The notes beneath the pieces are model-generated. The model was not told the DNA's origin, searched no databases, and saw only the letters and a list, made by a program, of their open reading frames with translations. Position numbers and translations under genes: made by a program. DNA of 64,000 nt. It comes from Camellia lanceoleosa. Taxonomy: Eukaryota > Streptophyta > Magnoliopsida > Ericales > Theaceae. Numbering within the stretch: the first letter of the stretch is position 1; every line of letters starts with the position of its first letter. Location of the stretch: contig CM045762.1 of NCBI GenBank assembly GCA_025200525.1, forward strand, positions 3,038,001 to 3,102,000, read 5' to 3'. Shown here one piece after another: positions 11,225 to 23,024 of this stretch.

Positions 11225-11689
11225 ATTTCACATTGGTGATGTGTCCAATGTGAAAGGAAGAAGCACCTTGCTTATATAGAGCAATGCAAGGCTAAAGCTT
11301 CTTGAACAAGCTTCCCAAGGCTTTGATCCCTCCATACACGTGTATAGAGGGCAGACATGAGGAATCCAGCTGGTACAAAATATCTTCCTAGAAACTAGTC
11401 GAGAGAGTGCGCCATCGCCAATGGTCAGCGATGCCAATCGATGGCCGGCAGTGCTCATCGATGGCAGCGGGGCAAAGCCATGGCCATGCGTGCCATGCCC
11501 ATGCAGTGCACTAGGAGGCCACCGACAGAGCCTAGTCGTGGTCCAAAAATGAGGCGAAGGATCGGTCCGAAACTCGAACCAATAGCGTTCATGCGCGGCA
11601 GTCGAATCTTTGGGCGAAACGAACCAGTTGTTGGGTGTACCTACAAGCACAACCAAGTCTTGAGGACGATCAAAAATGGGGTGTCTACA
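11225..11689 (-). repeat. Partial LTR (U3 end) of a Tat/Ogre-like element
   Basis: On the minus strand it begins TGTAGACACCCCATTTTTGA at 11689, the same start as the LTR at 18041, followed by related text (AAGACTTGG, a GGTACA block, CCTCATTTTTGG). A TATATAAG-type box lies near 11275 (minus). Similarity fades near 11225, far short of the 3.4 kb of its relative, so it is truncated there. It joins element-internal gag-downstream sequence at 11690 with no polypurine tract, so it looks like an insertion or rearrangement rather than a normal 3' LTR junction. Confidence 0.6.
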
Positions 11690-14599
11690 GGGATACTCAC
11701 AGCGCCCAGTTCTTGAGCTAAATTCTTAATACCGGTGCTCTCCGGCAGTTTTTCCTTTTCTTTGGCCATTCCGGCCACTACAGGTGTTCTTACTTCCTTT
11801 TCTTCAGGTTTTGATTCAGTTTCTTCCCCTTTGTCGGGTTCATCACTAAGCCATCCGGAGTTGTCTGTCGATCCATTCAGATCAAACCAGTTAATCTGCA
11901 CGTCCCTCTAATCTTGTTCGTCATAGAACTGCAAGTTGTCTAAGTCTTCTTCCAGCTCCGCTAAATCATCCAGACCTTGGCTTGGGCCATCCTCTCGAAC
12001 CACATTAACCTTCGCTGCTATCAGCAATACCACTTCGAGTTTGGCTTGATCCACTGGCACAATATAACAACATGGGTCATAAACCCCCTAAAATGCAGAG
12101 CTTTCAAGCAATGGACTGGCATTCTCTTCCAAGGCCAACTTCCCTCCTTCTGCCATTATTACCATCAAGGGTTCAAATTATAGAGTGGAAGTGTTCATCA
12201 TGCACAAGTCCGTGCTTTTTGGAATGAACACAACTGGTTTGGGTAGGTGAGAAAGGGTTATGTATACGCTGGGGTCATATAGGATGGCCAGTGTATGTAT
12301 TAGATTTAGGTTTCAAGGTGGGAGAACTTGGATGTGGGCTGGAAGAGGGTTTGTGGTCACATTTGGCTTTTGGGGTGATGCTATCACCTTGTTGTCAATG
12401 AGATCTTGAATCTCATGACCTTGATCTGTAACATTAGTCGATGTCGTGACTTCTTCTTTCTGATGTTGGCGGGTTGTGTTTAGGTGGAAGGGGATAGGGT
12501 AGTGGACGTTGTTCTAACGGCTTAAGATGCCCTCTTTTGATTAGGACCCCTAGGGCTTTGAATAAAGGCATGTAGAGCGGGGTAAAGACCCTTTGAGATC
12601 GAGCCTGGCTGGTTGAGGTTTGTGGATTTGTATTGGCGAATGGGTTAACAGTTTTGAGTGTCGTGGTGACAACATTCACATCAGACGGCCGTACAGAGGT
12701 GCTTCTACTTGTGGTTGCATTGGAACTATGTGTAAAGGGCCTCTTAGGCTATTCCATCTCATCAGCGATCAACCCTTGTTTCATCGCATCTTCAATTTGA
12801 ACCCCCTATCGCATGGAGCTCAGCAAATGTAAACAATGGCAAGACTATCATCTTCTGCAATAATTTTCCTTACAAATTGTGGACCACCATTCTGATTTGA
12901 TCCTTCTTGGATGGCCTGATAGTCATCATCGAGGCCTTAGCCCTCTATCGTTTCATAAAGTCCAAGAAGCCCTCCTTTGGCTCCTGACGGGTCGCTTCAA
13001 GATCACGGGTTGTGATCTCAATCTGGTATTATAGGAGTACTATGCGATGAAGGCCTTAGCCATTTCCTCTCAGCTCTGTTTCACAGAGTCTTCCAGTTTT
13101 ACATACTAGATGGCTGCTATACTCGATAAGGTCCAGCCAAAAAGTGACAACTTTTGGAGTCTAGTGAGGCCCATTAGTCGCATGATGTCTAAGAATAACC
13201 GCAGATGGACCATGGGATCCCCAAAGCCATCAAAACGGTCTATATGAGGCATCTTGAATCTATCTGGCAAAGTTACTGCGGAGTCGATGTATCCATCTTC
13301 GATGTCACGGATTGAGTTCACACCCTGTGCCCGCTTGAAAAGCTTTTCTAGCTTGTTGACCTTCAGTGCAGTGGGGTCAACCGTGAATTCAAATGGCACC
13401 TCAGTTTGGTATACTGGTGCCTTGGAGGTTTGCGGTGGGATTGGATTTACCGGAATGCCTAGATTCTCTTGGACATTGACAGTGACTCCGGGTGCTGGAA
13501 TACCCATAGGAGGTGCATGGGATCACGGAAGCTCTGCCATTTGTGGTTCTTATTGTTCTCCTTATTTATCACTTCCGCTTGATGGGCTGTAACTTCAGCT
13601 TGGTGGACAGCATCTAACTGCATGGTTTTCAATGGTCTGCTAGAGATGACGGAGCATGTCTTCCATACTAGCTGCAGGGTATTAAGTCATTTGAATAGGC
13701 AAATGATCTCTTACTGGCCTGGATGTAGAAGATTGTCCTTGACTGAACGCAGGTGATTGTTGCAATAGGGAATTATGCTTAACCCTTCTCCGTCTAGTAA
13801 CAAGTGGGAGTGAAGCAAACACTGGCTGTCCCCTAACAAGATCCCCGGATCTGTAAAGTCTCCTTACACGAGTCCAAAGTGCTTAGGGGGTAACAGAATC
13901 GTCCAAAGCAATTGTGATCAACTACCTTGCAAAAAAAATAAAGTAAAAGAAAGCAAAAATTAAAAACCGCATAGTACCTCAGCTCAGATGTGAACAAGAC
14001 ATAGTTGTAATCATAAGCTGTAGAATCGCAGTCAACACTAATTTCTGCCCCCAAAAACTGATACCCAAACTTGCAACTGATATATACATTCCTGTAGAGT
14101 TTCACTCTAAAAGCACATACCAGTTAAGTGAGAGCCAAAACACCCCTATGATGAGATAGGGTTACCCTGTCCTAGTTTCGTCAAGAGCTAGGGTTCACTA
14201 TTCAAGCAAAGTGGTTTCACACAATCCTGTATTTGGGTGAGCAACTTGTCTTAGTTTGGAACAGTCTTTATGGCTTTCGATATGCAACTAGGTCAATTGG
14301 TCAAAAGGGGTATCTCAGCAAGACTACCTAATATACCTCTCACACTTAACATCGAGAAGTAAAAGAAGGATCAAACGGTACAGCGGTAGTCCAGATCCAA
14401 GGATTATGTTCCCATCGTGGTAGAGCCCGCAATCGGTCAGCCTTTTGGCAAGCTTTTCCAAGCAAGCCTCTGGCAAACCGTTCAGGAATAGCAGATGGCA
14501 AACACAATGACTTAGGCGCACCAATCCAAATGCAAATGCAAAAAAATACATAAGTGTAGATAAAATGTAATATCATGAGTTTGAGTCAAGTTCTCTAAA
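11690..14599 (-). mobile_element. Internal region of a Tat/Ogre Ty3/gypsy element, pol missing
   Basis: This lies downstream, on the minus strand, of the primer-binding site at 14617-14600. It holds a leader (about 14600 to 13510), gag (below) and gag-downstream coding remnants. Examples are a QDLIDNKVIA-like stretch near 12400 and an acidic stretch at 11990-11690 (LDDLAELEEDLDNLQFYDEQD, interrupted, then INWFDLNGSTDNSGW). No protease, reverse transcriptase or integrase motif is present before the LTR remnant at 11689, so several kilobases are missing. Confidence 0.75.
12430..13507 (-). pseudogene. Tat/Ogre gag remnant
   Basis: An open frame from 13507 to 13106 (133 codons) carries the Ogre/Tat gag signature LKVNKLEKLFKRAQGVNSI, then DRFKMPHIDRFDGFGDPMVH and LTRLQKLSLFGWTLSSIAAI. 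A stop follows where WYAKLEDSVKQSW-type sequence is usual; VKLEDSVKQS is readable after it. Further homology (EEMAKAFIA, DDYQAIQEGSN-type text, LPLFTFAELHA) is spread over changing frames to about 12740, and a proline-rich tail (PLPYPLPPKHNPPTS) reads at 12679-12434. Several stops and frame changes make it non-functional. Family recognition is from memory of the gag consensus. Confidence 0.8.
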
Positions 14600-14617
14600 T
14601 CCCCAGCAGAGTCGCCA
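14600..14617 (-). other. Primer-binding site of the Tat/Ogre element
   Basis: The minus strand reads TGGCGACTCTGCTGGGGA, five bases inside the LTR end. This is the tRNA-Arg-type primer site reported for Tat/Ogre elements. It fixes the orientation and the LTR boundary. Confidence 0.85.
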
Positions 14618-15122
14618 GGAACTGTAGCTTGACTTTTTCGCGCCCCCTTTCAGAAACTCGAAAATAAGCCCTACAGTTCGGACTCCCGCAGTTCTGAATC
14701 TAATCTCATAGGTGCAATATGAAATTGATGAACACCAAAGAGTCCAAATTCGGCAAATCTTTTTGGAAAATCGATTTTAGAATAAAAAATGCCAAAATTG
14801 AACTGCTTTGTCAGATACAGAGTCGCCACCTAAATATTTTATTTTGAAAAAATTTAGGAAACCCATGGCTCGTGCCAAAGGGCACGTGTCCGTCATCACC
14901 AAAGTTGTCTTGGCTCAGGAACTTAGGTACGAGAGGGGAAGGTCATGAATTGAGCACCCCCGCTCACCTGATCAAAGATCGGCCTCTACTAATCATGATA
15001 TGATTTTTATAAACATTTATGTGCTCTTGTTCCGATTGTTAAACTAACTTTACTATGTGATGCATACAAGCAACTATAGACTAGTTTGCTCAAATTAGAA
15101 CAATTCAATTTCATCTTTGTTT

Positions 15123-15237
15123 AGTGAAAAGGGTTTGAATTTGCCACCTCAAGTGAGCTTAAAGTTTGTGACTTTGCCACTTAACAAAGTGGGCTTAAAA
15201 ACTGTGAATTTGCCACTTGACATAGTGGGCTTAAAAC
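15123..15237. repeat. Three-copy tandem repeat, unit about 37 bp
   Basis: Each unit has the frame GA(A/C)TTTGCCAC...AGTG(A/G)GCTTAAA. Three copies in a row, diverged by several bases each, lie within the Ogre LTR. Confidence 0.75.
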
Positions 15238-16094
15238 GTACATTCGTTGAATCGTTCCAATTCAAGCAACAAGCCTTCATCCACAAGCATTCAAGCAGTT
15301 TATCAAGTAAGCATTTAGCCTTATGGTAAGCATACTAGTCATGACAATCACTCACACTCATGCAAGTATGCTAAAGCACTAAAAACTCACATAGTACTCC
15401 AAGCTAAGAAGATATGAGTTAGAAAAATATGCATGATTTCTAACTATGTTAAATGTTTAATGCAACACATACAATAATGCAATTAATAGACTCGGCTACT
15501 AATATGACATATGAAGCAATTAAATGACATGTGGTCTAAGCACGTATTCAAAGAAGTAATTGAAACAACAATGCAGTTTGAATGATACGCCGAGCCTCGG
15601 TACATGCAAGACAAGATGAATGGATGCAAGCATAAGGTATTCTAAATAAAACGTGGTACTCTTAAACTAACCATCAAAAGCAGGTAAATAAAAGGGAGAA
15701 AGACGTGGAGTTAGAAGACATACACATTATTACATTACGCTTTCTCGAAGGAGAGTCCGAATGAATGAAGCAAAACTAATAAGCAACTAAGTAGGGCTAA
15801 GCTAATTATTACAAACCAAAATGAATAACTAGCCAAACTAATTAACTAATTATTACAACACTTGAATGAACTAACTAATTAAGTTACAACACAAATGTAA
15901 ACAAACTAAGTAATTAAAGTCTCTAACTACTCTGCCACTACTCCGCCGCGAGAAATAAAAGATGCACATGCTCGGATATCACCTGAAAAGACTTCCGTTT
16001 CACTCCCGAAAGCCTCTGTTTGCAGAGTTGAACACTTTCAGAACCATTTTGCTGCACCTTACCAATATTCTACTTAGGTTTGCATCAGTGGTTA

Positions 16095-16210
16095 GCCGGC
16101 CACTGGTAAAGCTTGCCAACCACCTGCTGGCCATGGAAATGGCCTGCTGGCCACCAATGGTGCCCTGCCAGCCACCTGCCGACCATGGATGGTGGCCTGC
16201 CGGCCATTGA
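16095..16210. repeat. GC-rich array of GGCC-centred palindromes in the Ogre LTR
   Basis: About six near-copies of GCC(G/T)GCCAC and CATGGA/CCACCAATGG motifs alternate on both strands, including GCCGGCC near both ends. It stands out sharply from its AT-rich surroundings. Related motifs (GATGGCCGGCA) recur at 17768-17850 and in the partial LTR at 11420-11470. Confidence 0.65.
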
Positions 16211-18041
16211 TGCATTGGTTCTTCTTGCTGCAACACAGGACAAATAGAACAAAAAGAGGGCATTCCCACAAATTGTTTTCACAACTCACCCCTCATTTTC
16301 ATGAACAAATCCAAGGAGTTGTGAACTCAAGCCACAAACCACCAACTTAAGAAATTTCATTGCATATCAGGCTTGTGACTCAAGAGTTGCAAGTTCAATA
16401 AATGCAAAATGTGACACAAACCTCCTCACTTTCATGAAAGATCAAGGGAAGAAATTGACCTTGGAGACTTGGATCATTTCATCACTAACAAGTATGAAAT
16501 GGTCCAAGTTCCATGTATTCAATTAGCGTTCGATTGAACACATCAAAAATACAACCAAATTCTTATCTTGGCTCACTTTTAGTTCCAAGTTTTAATTACT
16601 CATTTTACTTTACCAACCATTCCTTAATCCAATTAAGTCCAAAAGGTGAGTTAAAGTCCTCTAATGGAAAGAAAAACTCAAGACACAAGTTGCTTTGGGT
16701 ATGAAAGAAGTATCATACCGTTGGTAATGAACCCCATAAGGGATTAAACCATTAAGTATGAAACCTCAATTTCATACTTAGGCAAACAAGTGACTTGAAA
16801 CCACTTTCAAAACAAAATCAAAAGCCAAGAAAGGAGGGAGATTGCAGAGGTGATTAGTGCTGAAATTAAGTGTGAAAAGCTCTAAAAACTTGCAATCAAC
16901 TCAAACAAGTGGTGTCTAATGGCCTAAAATACCAAGCTTGTGAGGACTATTACACTACAACTATGCAAAACAAGACTCAAATGCAACAACCAACCCAAAA
17001 TAGAGTTAAAAAAGTCCAAAATAGAGCCTAAAGCATGCTAGAATAAAGCTACCACAAGCTAGAAAAATAAGCTAAGGCATAGCACCAACTAGGCTAGCAA
17101 ACCAGACACAAGAAGGGGAGACTAACCCTTCCAAATTTGGACTTCAAAACTTGATTTTTACCACTGAAAACACTCTGAAAAATAGTGTTTAAAGGCCTAA
17201 AAAAATATGGTTTGAAAATGGAAAACAAAGGTGAAATGGCCTTAACAACAAGGAATAAAGAGGGATGAATCACCCCCTAACCTCAAATGGCCAAAAACAC
17301 CAATTTCAACCCATAAAAACATGCTTTTTTTATAGCTCAAAAACAACCCAAAACAATGAAAAAAGATAGGAATACAAGTATGTAAAGCAAGCCTACAAAG
17401 CTAGTATTATACCTCTTGAAGAGAAGAGTAATTCCAAGCAACAATTCCAAGCAAATACCATCTTCTAAAGCTCAGACCAAGCCCAAGAACACCTCAGCTC
17501 AGAGATTAGGGGATTTGGTTAAGAGTATATAGGCAAGAATGTAGGAATTGTAGGTAAATGTGTAGAAAATTTGTAAAGAGAGAGAGAATTATAGAGAGAG
17601 GAAAATTTTTGAGTCTAAAATTTTCTAACTGCAAAACATGAGAAAGGGGGTCCCTATATATAGAAAACATGAAATCTATACAAGGAGATCCAGCTCTCCA
17701 CGTGTGGACAAATGCAAGCATCAGTGCAAACAACTGGCACAGTTGGCATAAAATATTTGCGAAAACATCATGGCGGTAATGTATCCATCACTGATGGCCG
17801 ACAAGACACATCAATGGCCGACAGACAAGAAGTGATGGCCGGCAGGCCACCAAAGACTGTAGGATGAAAAGACCAAGGCATGGCCCAAAAATGAGACAAA
17901 ATGGGTGCAGGGTTTGAGAGGCTCAAAGTTGGGGCATTCCGCTGAGGACTTTGAGCACTTGGCGAGCAAACAGACTTGTCATCGGATGTACCTGTAAGAA
18001 CATCCAAGTCTTGAAGGGCCGTCAAAAATGGGGTGTCTACA

Positions 18042-19346
18042 GTTACATATATAATGTAGTATCCTCAAAATAAGGTTTCACATGCTGATCTATAACAGAA
18101 ATTTTAGAATTATATGGAAATGTAATCACATATTAATGGTCTCAGTTTCAAACAGACTTCTTGGATACCAATTATGATGGTAATTTCGAAACAGAAGGGC
18201 ACATCGGATTTGAAACAAAAGCATATCAGAGTCATAATAGAAGCATATTTCACAGAAATTCATTGAGCCTTTTGTAAGTAACAGAAGTTGGATTGTACTC
18301 TTATAGTAGCAGAAAGTCATACAGATCAAAGCAGAACTTTACATACTTCTGTGAAATTAAAATTACCGTTTTTGACAATCTTTCTCATGCTATCATTTCA
18401 AAGTAGTGATTCAATTTCACAACAGGTCTACGTTTTTTGTGAATTGTTACACAGTAACTTAGGGTTAAACTTTTAACTTTCTCAAATCATTACAATTAGC
18501 CGACTGAAATTCTTATGTTTCCAAAGGTCCGTTAAGAAATATACAATTGTCATTCTAACGAAATTCATTTTCTTATTTTTCATTATGCTTTCTTTCTTCT
18601 GTTTAACGCTATAGTTAAAATTCTTCACAATGAGTTAGGCTATCTAAGTTAGGATTCAAAATCTAAATTCAATTATGTGTCTATAAGATCATCATATTAT
18701 TCCTTTCTAACTACTTCAGATACGAAATCACTATGTCTTTCTTTTTTTTTTCTTTTTCTTTTTCTTTTAAAGGTCTATATTCTGACTTAATAGTTTACAT
18801 AAATTATAAGTGTCACTTTTCTTTTCTTTTTTGTGTTATCAATGTGATATGATATGTTTTCCGAATTGTGTTAAGTCTTGATCTCCTTTTTCTAATTCAG
18901 GTAGTTTCAAATTGAGTCTCAATTACCCAAGCAATGGATCCTAACTTTATCATTTAAAAAAAAAAAAAAATTTATGAGGGGAAAAAGGGTGGTCTTTTTA
19001 GATTTATAATTCAATATGTCATAAAATTGTCATTTTCAATATTTTCAAATGGTTCCATAGCGATATGATTGCAGTAAATTGAGTCTTACTTATTCGGACA
19101 CTAAGCAGGAAAATTTTCATTAGCTTAATTCGTTTAGTCTTTTATTTAGCTAAAGTCTTAGCGATATTCTGATAATCTTTAGCAATCTCAGGTTGAATTT
19201 TGAATAGCTAAATAGATGGGTTCTAATTTCATCAAATATGGATTAGGACCAATTCAAATAAAGTCACACATATATAAAATTTTAACTTCAAATTTCTATA
19301 CATGCATTTAAAGCATTTCTACTAATTCCTAATTTATAGTTAAGTA
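18042..19346. other. AT-rich remnant between the Ogre LTR and the chromovirus gag
   Basis: No reverse transcriptase, integrase or protease motif and no long open frame on either strand. T-rich low-complexity DNA lies near 18738-18770 and a run of about 14 A at 18957-18970. Position suggests what is left of the chromovirus internal region, but I see no direct proof. Confidence 0.4.
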
Positions 19347-19721
19347 CTAACCTTTAACCAATTGATTCATTTGAGTTTTCTCCTGGGCTTTAGAACAATC
19401 TTTTACTAGATGCCCCATCTTTCCACACTTGAAACATGCTCTGGTAAGTCGATGACACAACCCATTATGTCGCTTGTGACATGTTAAACATAATGAACGA
19501 AACTTACTACCTTGCTTATAATTGCTTGACTCTCCTAAGACAAATTTCTTAGGCTTTTCCTTTGGTTCCTTCTTTGACTTCACACTTAACTTTTTCTTTT
19601 GGTCTTGCAGTTTGTCATAGCATTGTTGCATAGCTTTCATTACTCCCTCAAGTACTTTTTCTACCTTGTCCAATCGTTCTACCAAAGTCTCAATTTCCAT
19701 ATCGTTCTTACTTTTCACCAT
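19347..19721 (-). pseudogene. Chromovirus gag C-terminal fragment with zinc knuckle
   Basis: 124 codons, MVKSKNDMEIETLVERLDKV to the stop at 19347. A lysine-rich linker (residues 45-62) precedes CLTCHKRHNGLCH and the nucleocapsid knuckle CFKCGKMGHLVKDC. The pairing of a C-x2-C-x3-H-x3-C-like cluster with a CCHC knuckle is usual in Ty3/gypsy chromovirus gag. The matrix and capsid part that should precede it is missing; 170 bases upstream the region is interrupted by the solo LTR at 19889. It belongs most simply to the element whose LTR is at 23025-26153. Confidence 0.75.
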
Positions 19722-20494
19722 TTTTTTCCTGATGATAGAAGAGAAAGGTCAAACACAAAATGATGGTTGATAACACTTGGGTTAATATCAACTGACTTAG
19801 AATATCACAAAACACTTATCACATACGAGTAACCATACACATATAGGCATATAAAGACACTGGTAGGGTAACCTATTCATTCTCATGGTGTCACGACCCA
19901 AACCCGCCCCTATAGGTTTAGCGTTGTAACTGGCCAGTAATCCTTGGATTACCGAAGGCCTCTTAAAAATTAGACTTGCAATTAGGGGCTACAGAAGTAA
20001 ATACATAAAAGAAAAATATACATAGTCCATCGAGCTATGCAGGCATACATAGGACTGATAATCTTAACTTTTATAAACATATGAATGACGTCACCTCATG
20101 TACATATAAAAGGAAAACTTGTTCACTTGTTCATAGAGCAAAAGGAACAGTCTTATACATTCATATTAACACAGCCACAAGACATGACTTGATCTGGAAC
20201 CTCCTTGTGAGATGCAAAAGGTGGTTGACAATCACAAAAATGCTTCATGCATCATCTTAAGCCTGATCACGAGCCTACTCATTTAAATACATAATAAATA
20301 ACTAGTGAGCGGTGGCCTAGTGAATAATAACAGAGTAAAGGGATAAATGAATGATGTCCCGTAACTATGTCTGAAACCAAAGTTCACATTCGTATTCTCA
20401 TTCTGAACATGTATACAGAGATTAGAGATTCATGCTAAATCTTACATGGTGCATCCGCTAGCACTGACAGAACACATACAGAGAATCTTAAATC

Positions 20495-20665
20495 GTACTT
20501 GTCAGTTCTATAGAAGAACCTCCGGCCAGGTAAGGATAACTTGTCAGTTCCATAAAGAAACCTCCGGACTAGGAACTTGTAAACTTGTCAGTTCCACCTA
20601 GGAACCTTCAGCCGAGTACAGATAACTTCTCAGTTCCATAAGGAACCTCCGGTATCGGAAACTTG
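20495..20665. repeat. Four-copy minisatellite inside the nested solo LTR
   Basis: A unit near 50 bp with core ACTTGTCAGTTCCATA, GAACCTCCGG and AACTTGTAA recurs four times, at about 20499, 20540, 20585 and 20625, with substitutions and small length changes. Confidence 0.75.
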
Positions 20666-21063
20666 TAACATACTTGAATCATAGCATAATGTCATAAATG
20701 CTTGTTCTTGTTGGACAATCATTCATAGTATAAAACATGACATTCCATTCAACAGATCTTATTTCATATACCGAAAATAATTTAACTTAAACATAGCTTT
20801 ACTAAGTTATTACTCATAGATAATAGATGCTGCAAGTAGACAATTCAACTTCCTTGTGGCACGTGACCTACACAGTTACAGAACGAATGTATACTGAATT
20901 ACATACTCGGAAATGATAACTTAATCCCTTTTTGTTTTGGTGTGTTTCTACTTCATTAACCTCATTATGGTGTCTTAATCATGGCCTAGGAATGCTTAGG
21001 ATGGAATAAGGATGCAAAAATGCATTTAAAAATATTTTTCAAAACTTGCTGAAAACAGGATCT

Positions 21064-21385
21064 ACGCTCGAGCATGGCTTTCCTCGCTCAAGCGAGCATG
21101 CAGAATGTGAGGGTCCGCTCGAGCGTAACTCCTTTCGCTCGAGTGGTCTGTAAATTTTGAAAAAGTACTAGTTGCTTGTTTTTCACGCTCGACGGACTCT
21201 CGGTCCCCGCTCGAGCGTGAGACTCAGACCCTCGCTCGAGCGTGACTTTTGTCGCTCGAGCGTGCTGCAAAACACAAGAACTTCTGAGGGCTTGCATTTT
21301 ACACTCGAGCATACTTCAGGTCACTCGAGCAGAAGTGCACGCACTCAGAGTGGTTGCTCGAGTGTGGATTCTTGCACTCGAGCGT
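21064..21385. repeat. Dispersed array of CTCGAG palindromes
   Basis: Ten exact CTCGAG hexamers in about 320 bp, mostly within the longer palindrome CGCTCGAGCG, with two decayed copies (CGCTCAAGCGAG, GCTCGACGG). The spacers are unrelated and of uneven length (about 20-75 bp), so this is not a simple tandem duplication. Confidence 0.9.
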
Positions 21386-22400
21386 AAATGCAAATTCCAG
21401 AATTTCCAGATTTGATCTCCAAGTTCAAAACTTAATCTTTAAGCACCAAAACTTGATTTTTCCGGGCCAAAACTTGAGAAAATACATGGAAACTCTCAAA
21501 ACAACATGAATTAAAGATCATTACAAGAAATCATGGCCCAATGGCTTCCTAATTGAGCAAAATTCAACTTAAAGTGTAGGAACATGCTATAAATATGACA
21601 TGCATGCATAATTTGAGTTCATAGCTTCCCAAAACATGACCAAATGAAATATTCAACTCAAAAACATGGTGAATTCTTATATTACAACCAAAATATGAAT
21701 ATTCATATGAGATTTCTCATGAAAAGAACTTCAAAACTTCATGATATGGACATGCATGCATGGAATGACTTACAATTCCCAAGTTCTAACTAAATTCTTA
21801 CATAAATCAACATAATTCTCTTGAGTTCATGCATTATAGTCTAGATTTCAAGGTTTAAGGATGAAATTCTTACCTAGAGGCTTGAGTTCACAAGTGTTGA
21901 AGTTGTAACTCTTAAATTCTCCTTAATTCCTCTAATTCTTGCTAGCTTAGCTTCAAATTGACTCCAATCTCTCCCTCTTCTCTCACTCTTATGGTTGTGT
22001 ATGTATAGGCTCAAGAGTGTGTTGAATGAAGGGAAGAAAGATGAGTGGAGGCAATAGGTGCCTTATATAGGCTTCATTAATGTTGGTTTATTAAAACTAA
22101 TCAAATGGGTATTAAATTAATCCAATTTAATCGTTCCGAATCGAATTGCAATTGAGCTTACCATAATGTTCTAAAAATTCCATATAACATATATATCAAG
22201 CCAATTTCATGATTGGATGCCGATAAGCCTTCGATTTACAGCACAAAACAGAAATTCAAACAGATGTGTCTACAATGAATAGATAAAATCACAAATTATG
22301 CAACACATATGCAATTAATTCAAAATCTGGTCTTAATAACTTATTAGGCATATTAAATCATGGCTTAACGTTAATCATAGGTTGGGGTTGTTACACATGG

Positions 22401-23009
22401 AATTTACCAATAATTTCCGATTCGAAGCTACGCTGGCTAAACGTGATTCCAATCGAACTTTCAAAATCATTCAACAAAGGCATGAAACTCTACAGTTTAA
22501 CATTTCACATAATAGGTTCCCACCAAAATGTACTATCTTACATATCAAATGACTTTCTTATCCTCAATTACCATAGTTTCACATATTTCATTGGTCATCA
22601 AATTCCTCAATTTCCTAAATATTCTCATAGTCCAATTTGACATATAACCCATATAGCTTTCATGACTTTCATTAAAGATTTTAATTCTTCATAATACTAG
22701 TACTTACTCACCAATGTACTAGTCAAATATTTTGATTTCCTTATAACAGTAGAAATTTCAAAAATTTCACCGTAATTCTTAGCTTTTAGTCTCATTGCTA
22801 AACTGATTCAACACAATCCAGTTTCCTCATAATTATCAAAAGTCCACAATAGCTCTTAATTCTTAGTTTCAATACTTAAACGTATTACACAAACATATAT
22901 ACATATTTATGGATGCACAACTTCTTACTTGTTTACTATATGCGTGAAACTTAAATACATTCTAGACATTCTAATGCTCAATGGACGCGTGTGTGAGTTA
23001 TTAACTCGT
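22401..23009. other. Leader of the chromovirus element
   Basis: AT-rich DNA between the nested solo LTR and the primer-binding site. No coding region recognised. The usual start of gag would be expected here or just beyond, but it is not readable. Confidence 0.45.
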
Positions 23010-23021
23010 GCTCTGATACTA
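23010..23021 (-). other. Primer-binding site (initiator-methionine tRNA type)
   Basis: The minus strand reads TAGTATCAGAGC, 11 of 12 matches to TGGTATCAGAGC, three bases inside the LTR end at 23025. It sets the minus orientation of the chromovirus and, by similarity, of the two related solo LTRs. Confidence 0.85.
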
Positions 23022-23024
23022 CTC

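Larger units (their letters stand above)
14623..18041 (-). repeat. 5' LTR of the Tat/Ogre element (3.4 kb)
   Basis: On the minus strand it begins TGTAGACACCCCATTTTTGA at 18041 and ends ...AAGCTACA at 14623, directly before the primer-binding site. A minus-strand TATATATAG box lies near 17660. It includes a three-copy tandem repeat (15123-15237), a cluster of GGCCGGC/ATGGCCGGCA motifs (16095-16210) and further copies of that motif near 17765-17850. The short open frames inside are LTR sequence, not host genes. Confidence 0.82.
19889..22395 (-). repeat. Solo LTR of a Tekay/Del-like element, nested in a relative
   Basis: Left end TGTCACGACCCA, right end GGGGTTGTTACA, 2507 bp. CATGG flanks it at 19884-19888 and 22396-22400, a perfect 5-bp target duplication. 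Minus-strand orientation is supported by a TATATAAGG box at about 22068 (minus). It lies between the primer-binding site (23010) and gag (19721) of a related element and so splits that element. It contains a minisatellite (about 20495-20665) and a dense array of CTCGAG palindromes (21064-21385). Confidence 0.9.

Noticed and set aside
11228..11656. 142-codon open frame on the minus strand
   Set aside because: It lies in the U3 of an LTR remnant that starts TGTAGACACCCC. It has no domain, and the frame results from GC-rich LTR text.
21064..21385. CRISPR-like array from regularly recurring CTCGAG palindromes
   Set aside because: The repeats are only 6-10 bp, spacing is uneven, and the context is an LTR in a plant genome.
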